The notes under the pieces are model-generated. The model ran no database searches. It was given only the letters and a program-made list of their open reading frames with translations, and had not been told where the DNA came from. A DNA stretch of 64,000 nucleotides, from contig CP043547.1 in the NCBI GenBank assembly GCA_009664345.1, positions 5,608,709 through 5,672,708 of the forward strand. The letters run 5' to 3'. A program made the translations under genes and the position numbers. This document shows, piece after piece, positions 56,306-64,000 of this stretch (the first letter of the stretch is position 1; each line of letters opens with the position of its first letter). The DNA comes from Planctomycetales bacterium 10988 (GTDB taxonomy: Bacteria; Planctomycetota; Planctomycetia; Pirellulales; Pb10988).

Positions 56306-59300
56306 ATGGCTGAACCGATCATCGAGCAACAGCGTAAGGTGCTAAGGAATCTCACCTCGCTTTTTGAAGAACGATCTCAATTTGAAAAAGAGGTTGAAGG
56401 TTCTTACGGAAAGCAAAGCAGTGGTTCAGAGAAAGAGTTTCATCAGCGGCTCGCCGATGAAAACGAACGCTTTGAGAAAATCTACAATGATGTCGAAAAG
56501 CGGATCGCCTCGCAACGAGAACGGATCGATAGCGACTTCCAAAAGGAAAAGAAGAAAGCCCAAGAAGCGTATCAAGCCCGCAAGGAACGTGCGGAAACAC
56601 GCCTAGAAGAAGATATCAAAAAGCTGGAAACCGAAGCCAAGGAAGCCCGTTGGGAAGCGACGACGCTTTTCGAAGCCAACAAAGATAAACCCAAAGCACA
56701 GTACGAAGAGTTTAAAAAGAAGCTCGATGACAAGCTGGTGATTCTCCAAGCTTTGCATGAGCAAGCGAAGCGGTATTTAAAGTCTTGCTTCCAAACGGAG
56801 GCGATCAATGAAATTCCGCTTCCGCCTCCTCAAACGCAATCGGACCCCGCCCTCGCGGAAGCGGCCTTCTCGCAAAATCTGTCCCAAGCGGAAAAGCAGC
56901 TCGCCCAACTGCAAAAAGTACCCGCGGCCAATGTCTTTCGTGGCGGCCAATTTATTGGGATCTATTTACTGCTGGCAATGATCTTGATCTTGCCTTCGAT
57001 CATGGTGGTCGGTTGGGAGAGTTTTCTCTGGATTCCTTTAAGTCTCGCCGGATCTTTTTTAGTTGGAACCGCGACGCTCTATCTCCTCTATTCGCAGGCC
57101 AGTCGCCGGGTTCGGGAGGAATATGCTCCGCTCTGTCAGTTTGTCTCCACCGGTTTGGAATTGCACCGTTTGGCGATTCTTTATGCGGCGACTCGGTCGG
57201 AAAAAGCCTCGCTCGAAATGATGCGAGAGTATGAAGCCGAGGTCTCTAAGGTCGACATCAAACTCGAAAAAGAACTCCCGGAGATTAAAAAGAAGCGGGA
57301 AACCGACCTGGATACCTTAGAAATTGCCCATCGCAAGAAAGTCAAAGAACGGGCGAAACGGCATGATCTCGATCTCGATGAACACGAAGATCAAGCCAAG
57401 GAGAAACTCAAGAAAGTCAAACGCGATCACGACGAGGTTCTCAAAGAAATTCACGAAGAGTACTTTTTGAGTTTAGGAGAATCTAAGCAAAGTCGGCAAT
57501 CCGGTTGGGAAATGATTGTCGATAAGTGGACGAATGGGACAAAGGAATCCTTCACGGAACTTGATCGCATTCGCGAGTTGTGTGATGGACTGTTCCTTCC
57601 TTGGGAAGACCCTTCTTGGGAAGAATGGAAGCCAAACGAAAAAGTTCCCCCCGGTATCCGCTTCGGCGAAATGAAAATCAACCTAGAGACGTTCCCCGGT
57701 GGTTTGTCGCAAGACCCACGCCTGAGAATCAATCGAGAGTCGGAATTCATTTTTCCCGCGATGCTCTCCTATCCGAACTATGGCTCGCTTCTCTTGAAAG
57801 CCCGTGGCGAGGGTCGGAACAAAGCGATCAATGTTTTACAGCAAATCATGCTGAGACTCCTCACGGCGATTCCTCCCGGAAAGGTCCGTTTCACGATCAT
57901 CGATCCGGTCGGCCTCGGGGAAAACTTCGCCGCCTTCATGCACTTGGCCGACTACAACGATCAACTGGTCAACAATCGGATTTGGACAGAAACGCAGCAC
58001 ATCGAACGCCGCTTGATTGACCTGACCGAACACATGGAGAACGTGATTCAAAAGTATCTCCGTAGCGAGTTCGATAGCATCGATGCCTATAACGAACACG
58101 CCGGGGAGATTGCCGAACCGTATCGGGTCTTGGTCATTGCCAACCTTCCGGTGAACTTCACCGAAGCCGCGGCCCGCCGCTTAATTAGTGTCGCTAATAG
58201 CGGAGCACGTTGCGGAGTTTATACCTTGATCGCTGCGGATATGGATGAAAATCCGGTGGCAGGACTCAACTTGGCCGACTTGGAAAATAACTGCTTAACG
58301 CTGGAATGGGATCATACGCAATTCAGGTGGGTGGACCCCGATTTGGGTCGTTTCCCCTTGAAGCTCGACGAGGCACCTTCGAACGACTTTATGATCCGTG
58401 TCTTGAATCAAGTGGGGGAATCCGCCCGAGATGCCAATCGCGTCGTGGTACCGTTCCGCTCGATTGCCCCGACGGAAGAGAATTTCTGGAAGAAAGATTC
58501 TCGCAAAGGGATTCAAGTGCCACTCGGCCGTTCCGGGGCCAACAAGCGACAAATGCTGGAACTCGGCAAAGGGACTTCTCATCATGCCCTGATCGCCGGA
58601 AAGACAGGTTCGGGGAAATCGACCTTGATGCACGCCCTGATCACGAATGTCTCGCTACTTTATAGCCCCAACGAAGTCGAGCTTTATCTGATCGACTTCA
58701 AGAAAGGGGTCGAGTTCAAGACGTACGCCAAGCATCGCCTGCCACATGCTAAGGTCGTCGCGGTAGAAAGCGAACGCGAATTTGGCCTCAGTGTGTTGCA
58801 GCGACTCGATCAGGAACTCAAACGTCGTGGAGACCTTTTTCGGCAATCGGATGTGCAGGATGTGGCCGCGTTCCGGGATGCCAATCCCAACGAAGTCATG
58901 CCCAGGGTGATGTTGATCGTCGATGAATTTCAAGAGTTTTTCGTGGAAGATGACCGCCTTGCTCAAGAGGCATCGCTCTTGCTCGATCGCTTGGTGCGAC
59001 AAGGCCGGGCCTTCGGGATTCACCTGATCTTCGGTTCGCAAACCCTCGGCGGAAGTTTCTCACTTGCAAAAAGTACTATTGGACAGATGACCGTGCGGAT
59101 CGCCTTGCAGTGCAGCGAATCGGATGCCCACTTGATTCTCAGTGATGAAAACCCGGCCGCCCGCTTGCTCTCGCGACCTGGAGAGGCGATCTACAACGAC
59201 GCCAATGGCTTGGTGGAAGGGAATAACCTCTTCCAAGTCGTTTGGCTAGAAGACGATTTGCGTGAAGAGTATCTGACGAAGCTGCATGACAAAGCTGAAA

Positions 59301-60229
59301 AGTCCGATCTTGAACTTCCGCATCAAATCGTCTTCGAAGGAAATGTGCCGGCCCGTCTCGACAATTATCGCCACTTGATGAACCTGTTGGAGAAACCGGC
59401 TTGGGGAAGCGATCCCAAAATGGCCTACTCTTGGATGGGGGAAGCGATTGCCATCAAAGAACCGACGGCTGCCGAGTTCCCTGCCCAAAGTGGCAGCAAT
59501 CTGATCGTCATCGGCCAACAAAGCGAGGTTGCCTTGGGAATCTTTTCCTCGGCGTTAATCTCCCTGGCGGCACAATTTGCTCCGGCAGAATCGCTGGAAT
59601 CCAGCCAAGGGGCCATGTTCTACTTCCTCGATGGAACCCCGCCCGACTCTGCCTACAATGGCGAAATCGCATCCTGGCAAGAGCTGGTTCCGCATCCTTT
59701 GAACCTTGTCCGCAAACGAGAGCTCGTGGATGTGTTGAATCAACTGCGGATGGAGAAAGACCGCCGCGTCAAAGAGAATCTAACCCAGGCAGCCTCCGTC
59801 TATCTGTTCATTCACGACCTTGGCCGCTTCCGCGATCTGCGAAAAGATGAAGATGATTTCAGCTTCTCCTCGCCGGACCCTGAAGAAGAAGTCAAGGCTT
59901 CAAAGTGCTTGCAAGAACTTTTGGAGGAAGGACCGAATGTGCGAATGCATGTGATGGTCTGGTGCGATACGCTCAACAATGTGAATCGTTGTCTTGATCG
60001 GAAGATGCAACGCGAGTTTGAACAGCGGGTACTATTCCAAATGAGTGCGAATGACTCCAGCACGTTGATCGATACCCCGGCGGCCAGCAAGCTTGGCATG
60101 CAACGGGCACTGCTTTACAGCGAAGAGAAAAACGTGCTGGAGAAGTTTCGACCCTATAGTCTTCCCACAGCCGAACTGCGAGAACGGATTCGAGAACTTC
60201 TCCAGCGTCGTATCGAGGCCGCTTCTTAG
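56306..60229 (+). CDS. EssC/FtsK-SpoIIIE-type secretion ATPase
   Basis: 1,307 residues. An N-terminal coiled coil (about 20-160) and two transmembrane segments (about 215-235 and 240-262) are followed by a second coiled coil (about 310-390), then an ATPase region. The canonical FtsK Walker A AGKTGSGKSTLMHALI lies at about 765, with LYLIDFKKGVEFKTYAKHRL and Walker B VMLIVDEFQEFFVEDD, and GRAFGIHLIFGSQTLGG as a sensor region. Regions before and after it look like degenerate ATPase modules, as in EssC. The protein drives type VII export of WXG-type proteins through the membrane. The location after two WXG-like genes supports this. The order and the coiled-coil front differ from Firmicute EssC, suggesting a planctomycete-type variant. 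Confidence 0.9.
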   Translation: MAEPIIEQQRKVLRNLTSLFEERSQFEKEVEGSYGKQSSGSEKEFHQRLADENERFEKIYNDVEKRIASQRERIDSDFQKEKKKAQEAYQARKERAETRLEEDIKKLETEAKEARWEATTLFEANKDKPKAQYEEFKKKLDDKLVILQALHEQAKRYLKSCFQTEAINEIPLPPPQTQSDPALAEAAFSQNLSQAEKQLAQLQKVPAANVFRGGQFIGIYLLLAMILILPSIMVVGWESFLWIPLSLAGSFLVGTATLYLLYSQASRRVREEYAPLCQFVSTGLELHRLAILYAATRSEKASLEMMREYEAEVSKVDIKLEKELPEIKKKRETDLDTLEIAHRKKVKERAKRHDLDLDEHEDQAKEKLKKVKRDHDEVLKEIHEEYFLSLGESKQSRQSGWEMIVDKWTNGTKESFTELDRIRELCDGLFLPWEDPSWEEWKPNEKVPPGIRFGEMKINLETFPGGLSQDPRLRINRESEFIFPAMLSYPNYGSLLLKARGEGRNKAINVLQQIMLRLLTAIPPGKVRFTIIDPVGLGENFAAFMHLADYNDQLVNNRIWTETQHIERRLIDLTEHMENVIQKYLRSEFDSIDAYNEHAGEIAEPYRVLVIANLPVNFTEAAARRLISVANSGARCGVYTLIAADMDENPVAGLNLADLENNCLTLEWDHTQFRWVDPDLGRFPLKLDEAPSNDFMIRVLNQVGESARDANRVVVPFRSIAPTEENFWKKDSRKGIQVPLGRSGANKRQMLELGKGTSHHALIAGKTGSGKSTLMHALITNVSLLYSPNEVELYLIDFKKGVEFKTYAKHRLPHAKVVAVESEREFGLSVLQRLDQELKRRGDLFRQSDVQDVAAFRDANPNEVMPRVMLIVDEFQEFFVEDDRLAQEASLLLDRLVRQGRAFGIHLIFGSQTLGGSFSLAKSTIGQMTVRIALQCSESDAHLILSDENPAARLLSRPGEAIYNDANGLVEGNNLFQVVWLEDDLREEYLTKLHDKAEKSDLELPHQIVFEGNVPARLDNYRHLMNLLEKPAWGSDPKMAYSWMGEAIAIKEPTAAEFPAQSGSNLIVIGQQSEVALGIFSSALISLAAQFAPAESLESSQGAMFYFLDGTPPDSAYNGEIASWQELVPHPLNLVRKRELVDVLNQLRMEKDRRVKENLTQAASVYLFIHDLGRFRDLRKDEDDFSFSSPDPEEEVKASKCLQELLEEGPNVRMHVMVWCDTLNNVNRCLDRKMQREFEQRVLFQMSANDSSTLIDTPAASKLGMQRALLYSEEKNVLEKFRPYSLPTAELRERIRELLQRRIEAAS

Positions 60230-60291
60230 AGTGCATTCAATCTAAAAAGCGGTTTTTGACAGTGTTATTCAACTAAAGGCAAAAAGTGCTT

Positions 60292-61794
60292 TTAGAATTC
60301 CCGTGTACCGCGCGGGGCTCGGGCTTGCAGTTGATGCTGCAATTGGACGCATTCCTCTTTCAACTGATAGATCATGCTATACAGTTGAGAGATCGTTTCT
60401 TCCACGGAGGCACTGGGAAACACCGGGTAAGCAGCACAGGGAGGCATCCCGGTCACCGCTGGTCCCGGACTAACAGGGAGATAAGGGCCACGGGGATCGT
60501 GATATTCTCCGTTAGGTCGAACAACCGGCTTGCTCGTTGGAATCGCTCGGGCTTGAGCACGATAGTCCGCAGCCAAGGCCCGCATTTGATCGGCCTGTTC
60601 ATAGAGATTTTGATGCTCAAGGTCGTGAGCCAAGCCTTCCAGATGGAAGCTCAATTCGCGGAGGCTTTCCACATCGCGAGCATCCAGCGGAGCGGTCATC
60701 TTCACCGGAGTGGTTGCTTTCAAGGGGCAAGTCGAGCCTTTGCCTTGAAGAACGGGACATCCCCCTTCGCAACTACAAGTTGATTTGCAAGGACAGGCTT
60801 TCACTTCTTCCACCGGAATGAAAGCGGCTTCGGCCAGCTCTTGTTCTTCACGACGAATTTCCTCAATGAATTGAGCCATCAGCGAATCGCTGGTTTCTTT
60901 CGCTGATTTCCCACAGCAACCACTTTCGGAAGTGCAAACCGTTTCGGTTTCTTTCCCGCACTTGCATTTGCCGGTCGGGCAGCAGCAATCGCCATTGGGA
61001 CATTTGCAATCCTTCTTGGTACAGATGGTTACGGTTTCTTCCGCTGAGCAAGTTTCAATTGCTTCGAAGCTCGTTCCTTGCAAGACGCTCCCATTCTTCT
61101 TCAACAGATCGAGTAAGACCGCGGCAGTTTCTTCCGGATCAAGGTCTTCATCGAAGTCGGCATCGTATTGATCGCAAGACTCGTCACATTGAGCCGTTTG
61201 GCAAGTGCCGCCTTTGCAGCTGCCGGATTTGCAAGCAGTCCCGCAAATCGGAACTTCCGCCTGACAAGCGGTAATCGCCGGTTTGGCAAGGACCGGGAAG
61301 GTAAATTTTTGCTCTCCTTCACAATCCTCCACCGTGCAAGTGATCGTCGCCGGGGCAATGTAAGTGACTTCCGGGTCTAAAGGAATCGGCTCGAATTTCA
61401 CCGAAGGCGGAGTCATCTTCATTCGTCGCAAGCCGGTTTGATTGGGAAGGCAAAGCTCCATTTCGGCAATGGTGCTGTCTTCGCAACTCTCCTCGCAAGG
61501 AACCATCTCACTACACGGACAGCAAGGGTCTTCCAAGCTACAGAGTTCCTTCGAACTACAAACCGCTTCGGTGCAGTCGGCTTCGTCTTCACAGCAAGAA
61601 GCCTCTTCCAAGGTCAACTTTTCATAGGAGCATTTCGCTTCTTTACCGCATGCTTCCTTGGAGGAACACGCTGGTTTCGATTTCGTCATTTTTGCCGTCT
61701 TAGAGCAGCACTCTTCGGCTTGAAGGGTTTTGGTCGACAGACCTCCGAAGACCAGGAGGCACAGTCCCAAAACGAAGGTTCCTTTGTGTGGCAT
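60292..61794 (-). CDS. Cysteine-rich secreted protein
   Basis: 500 residues from the ATG at 61794. The N-terminus is a signal peptide (MPHKGTFVLGLCLLVFGG, cut near LQA-EECC), followed by very many cysteines, often as CC, CxC and CxxC (for example CCEDEADCTEAVCSSKELC, and CKCGKETE later). A helical, cysteine-free tail of about 130 residues (residues 370-500) contains LRELSFHLEGLAHDLEHQNL and ends with QLYSMIYQLKEECVQLQHQL, an alpha-helical repeat. It could be an extracellular structural or metal-binding protein rich in disulphides. It is not recognised as a known family. It shares a strand with the VWA protein upstream; the 324 bases before its start may hold its own promoter. Confidence 0.8.
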   Translation of the reverse strand: MPHKGTFVLGLCLLVFGGLSTKTLQAEECCSKTAKMTKSKPACSSKEACGKEAKCSYEKLTLEEASCCEDEADCTEAVCSSKELCSLEDPCCPCSEMVPCEESCEDSTIAEMELCLPNQTGLRRMKMTPPSVKFEPIPLDPEVTYIAPATITCTVEDCEGEQKFTFPVLAKPAITACQAEVPICGTACKSGSCKGGTCQTAQCDESCDQYDADFDEDLDPEETAAVLLDLLKKNGSVLQGTSFEAIETCSAEETVTICTKKDCKCPNGDCCCPTGKCKCGKETETVCTSESGCCGKSAKETSDSLMAQFIEEIRREEQELAEAAFIPVEEVKACPCKSTCSCEGGCPVLQGKGSTCPLKATTPVKMTAPLDARDVESLRELSFHLEGLAHDLEHQNLYEQADQMRALAADYRAQARAIPTSKPVVRPNGEYHDPRGPYLPVSPGPAVTGMPPCAAYPVFPSASVEETISQLYSMIYQLKEECVQLQHQLQARAPRGTREF

Positions 61795-62118
61795 GAATTG
61801 CACGTGGAAATCCTTTCCGCAGAGAAAGAGATCGTAAGCCGGAAAACAAACCAACCAAGGTTCTTCCGGGAAGCGGGACTTCGCCGGGTATTTTTCCTGA
61901 CTTATTGCGTCTGCCGGGTCTGTCTTTGGAAACAGCCGACAGCGCGAAAGATGTGAACGCGGTAGGATTATAAAGGAGATCGCAATCTATGCGAAGATCA
62001 GAATTCTTGTCGAAGCCCTGGACTATATCTAATGAAAGATGTCAGCACAAACGCTTTTGAGAACTGCCTTTAGATAGACTGATGGAAGGATTTGAAACTG
62101 GAGAGCGACTGTAAATCT
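61795..62118 (-). other. Leader between VWA gene and cysteine-rich gene
   Basis: 324 bases without a supported gene, upstream of the minus-strand cysteine-rich gene. Probably a promoter and untranslated leader; no clear boxes or hairpins could be fixed by eye. Confidence 0.4.
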
Positions 62119-63720
62119 CTATTCGACGAAGCGATATTCGCCGCCATTTTGATAGGCGATATCTTTCAACAAGTGTTCGCCGACGCCGGATTCGAGGCCA
62201 ATCGTATAGATGATCACCCCTTTATCGGCATTCGCCTCTCGAACTTTATCCACTGTTTGATTATCAAATTCCCCATCGGAAAGGAAGAAAATCACATCGG
62301 GGCGGAGATTGATCATCTGCAACAGGGCATCTTCAGGAATCGTTCCGCCAAAAGGCGTTGCTTTGGAGAGCCAATCTTTCAAGCGATAACGGTTCTCCGG
62401 CGTCGCGGGAATCAGGTCTTTCCGCACTTTGCGTTGAAAGCGATCATCCGGTTCATAGAACATGGGGTAAGTGCCGTGATTGAAGAAGATCACGAAGAAA
62501 CGCTGATCGGGAGTCAGTTCATTGACGGAATAAAGGGTTTCTTTAATCGCCCGTTCGAAACGAGCCCCGGACATACTATCGGAGGCATCCAGGACATAGG
62601 CGAAACTCATTCCATTTGAGGCAATCCCAAAGAATTCCCCACGGGGTTGTCCGTCGCCGCCGGATTCTCCGCCGCCACCACCTTCTTCCCCACCGCCTAG
62701 AGCGCCGCCATCCAAGGATGGTTCAAAAGACTCAAGCATGGAATCTTCAAAAGAGGGAATCTCGATGCTCGAAAAATCTTCTTCAACAAAAGAGGGATCT
62801 GTCTCGAACGATTGCGATTCAATTTCTTGGGATTCACTATCAAAGAGCGAATCACTGGCGCTGTCGTCCAACGTCTCTTCCGACAAGGCCACGGAAAGTT
62901 CGAGGCTTCCTCCATCACCTCCATCCATCGGTAACAGCAGCAGACCCAATAGTAGAAGGGTCAAGGCATGGAGAATGATGGCGGACGAATGAGCGGTCAA
63001 GGCTTTGCGGTGACGCCAGTACCAGGGCTGAGCGTCTTCTTCCTCCTCGGCAGCGTTAATTTCGACCTGTTGAAGCTCGACATCGTTTGGATTCTGCACT
63101 TTATTAAAATGAGCGCGAAGCAAGTCGGCTTTGGAATCCTCGGTCGTCGGCTTGATGGTTCGTTGTGGAGTCTGTTTTGTTTCCGCAGGGGCGTTCTTCG
63201 CCGCAGACTCTTTTTTCGAAGTGCTGAGAACATTCTCTTCCGTTGACTGGGCTGGTTGCGTTTCACTCGATTTGGCAACTTCCGGCAGAGTCACGGCCAG
63301 GGCCGGTTCGCAACGGAGGCGAATGGCTTGCTTGGTTGAATTATGAATGTGAACCGATTGCTTGACCAATTGCGAGAGAATTGTGTGGCAAGCGGCGACC
63401 TCTGCCAAGCGGCCATCTTTTTGCCAACAGGCTTGTTCCACTTGAGCTTGTTTTTCGGCTGGCAGGACATTTTCCAAGTAACGAGCGACTTCACTGCATT
63501 CACGAAAGTCCTGGGAATCTTCGATAGGAAGACCTTCTTGCGGCTCTTGCACGACTTGTCGGATGCGGGCGTTAAGTTGAGAAGCCCTTTGATTTTCGGA
63601 GATTTGCCTCTCGATCTGCTCAACTTGCATGCCACGAAGAAGCCCATCGCGATAGGCCAGGAATGGTCGAATGACTGGAAAGGTGTCTGCCTGCAATCCT
63701 TCGGTATCCGTGGTAGCCAT
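62119..63720 (-). CDS. Membrane-anchored von Willebrand factor A protein
   Basis: 533 residues. The N-terminal part (1-240) is helical with a coiled-coil tendency (QIERQISENQRASQLNARIR) and Gln/Lys-rich linkers. One transmembrane helix lies at about 246-264 (IILHALTLLLLGLLLLP). An acidic, Gly/Ser-rich linker (about 270-365) leads into a VWA domain with the metal site DASDSMSG (about 377-384), DQRFFVIFFNHG and IFFLSDGEFDNQTVD. The N-terminus is inside, so the VWA domain faces the periplasm or outside. Planctomycetes carry many such VWA membrane proteins; binding partners are unknown. The start ATG at 63720 has the sequence GGAGAGT upstream on the coding strand. Confidence 0.88.
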   Translation of the reverse strand: MATTDTEGLQADTFPVIRPFLAYRDGLLRGMQVEQIERQISENQRASQLNARIRQVVQEPQEGLPIEDSQDFRECSEVARYLENVLPAEKQAQVEQACWQKDGRLAEVAACHTILSQLVKQSVHIHNSTKQAIRLRCEPALAVTLPEVAKSSETQPAQSTEENVLSTSKKESAAKNAPAETKQTPQRTIKPTTEDSKADLLRAHFNKVQNPNDVELQQVEINAAEEEEDAQPWYWRHRKALTAHSSAIILHALTLLLLGLLLLPMDGGDGGSLELSVALSEETLDDSASDSLFDSESQEIESQSFETDPSFVEEDFSSIEIPSFEDSMLESFEPSLDGGALGGGEEGGGGGESGGDGQPRGEFFGIASNGMSFAYVLDASDSMSGARFERAIKETLYSVNELTPDQRFFVIFFNHGTYPMFYEPDDRFQRKVRKDLIPATPENRYRLKDWLSKATPFGGTIPEDALLQMINLRPDVIFFLSDGEFDNQTVDKVREANADKGVIIYTIGLESGVGEHLLKDIAYQNGGEYRFVE

Positions 63721-64000
63721 TAAATACTCTCCTATCTATTCCAGCAAAGCGATCATGCCTGAGGCAGCAATCCATCCCCATTGTGCCAAAATAGACGAAA
63801 TCGAAACGATGATGTTGATCGCGTCGTTGCTTTGGTTTTTCTAAGAACCACAGTCAGAATCGTTCTTGACTTCGTAGTTACTAGAAATAGAGCAAACCGT
63901 ATTCCAATCAATCTTAATAGTTACACCTTCTAAGTTTGTTGCTCTTAGCTTTTTATCGAACCTTTTTCGGTCGAACCTCATCTATTCTTTATACGGAGAA

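Overview
The window looks like a chromosomal accessory region of a planctomycete. The evidence is a giant Rhs/YD-repeat protein with a LEPR-XLL-like N-terminal motif (LEERQMMA), cysteine-rich secreted and VWA proteins, WXG-like proteins beside an FtsK/EssC-type ATPase, and small zinc-ribbon/TPR membrane proteins. The lineage is an inference from gene content; no rRNA or other marker is present.

Layout. 0-12 kb: a putative conflict (defence) locus. It starts with a partial glutaredoxin-like gene. Two large effector-like proteins follow, each with a trypsin-like protease, one joined to a DRGH-type DNA/RNA nuclease and one to a class 3 lipase. Next come a small membrane protein that may be an EACC1-like adaptor, two decayed HExxH-type metallopeptidases and a decayed ComEC-like metallo-beta-lactamase-fold gene. 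Many of the breaks here are in-frame TAA/TAG codons where CAA/CAG would restore the frame. 12-16 kb: a compact operon with a DUF3150-like protein, several small proteins and a diverged DnaN-like sliding clamp, closed by a very strong terminator. 16.4-16.6 kb: a highly foldable stretch with GNRA-loop hairpins, proposed as a structured RNA or leader. 16.6-20.2 kb: three genes for zinc-ribbon membrane proteins, two of them with TPR arrays.

20.6-37.2 kb: a 5,162-residue polymorphic-toxin-like Rhs protein with FG-GAP, choice-of-anchor-A-like, PPC, CARDB, VWA and He_PIG-like modules, an Rhs shell, a pre-toxin segment and a PIN-like RNase tip. A likely immunity gene and a displaced orphan Rhs tip cassette follow. 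37.3-41.0 kb: a tight four-gene operon of a small helical protein, a QatC-like QueC homologue, an XRE-ImmA/IrrE regulator-protease and a PIN protein. It resembles half of the Qat anti-phage system with different partners. 41.5-42.2 kb: an IS1595-family element with matching terminal repeats and target duplication. 42.4-48.7 kb: a four-gene operon of an unknown protein, a DpdA-like transglycosylase with an N-terminal DUF6884-like domain, a UvrD-type helicase and a RecB/Cas4-like nuclease with a predicted Fe-S cluster. This reads as a compact 7-deazaguanine DNA modification/restriction system.

48.8-54.1 kb: mobility functions. There is a frameshifted large serine recombinase, a truncated IS3-family remnant and an AT-rich gene-free stretch. 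An intact large serine recombinase ends inside the 3' end of a tRNA-Pro(GGG) gene, which suggests that the island integrated there. 54.7-60.2 kb: a type VII-secretion-like cluster (two WXG-like proteins, a coiled-coil protein, an EssC/FtsK-type ATPase). 60.3-63.7 kb, minus strand: a cysteine-rich secreted protein and a membrane VWA protein.

The strongest candidates for undescribed biology are the protease-nuclease/protease-lipase locus, the QatC-like/ImmA/PIN operon, the DpdA-helicase-nuclease operon and the structured RNA. All family calls come from reading motifs by eye; no database search was run.
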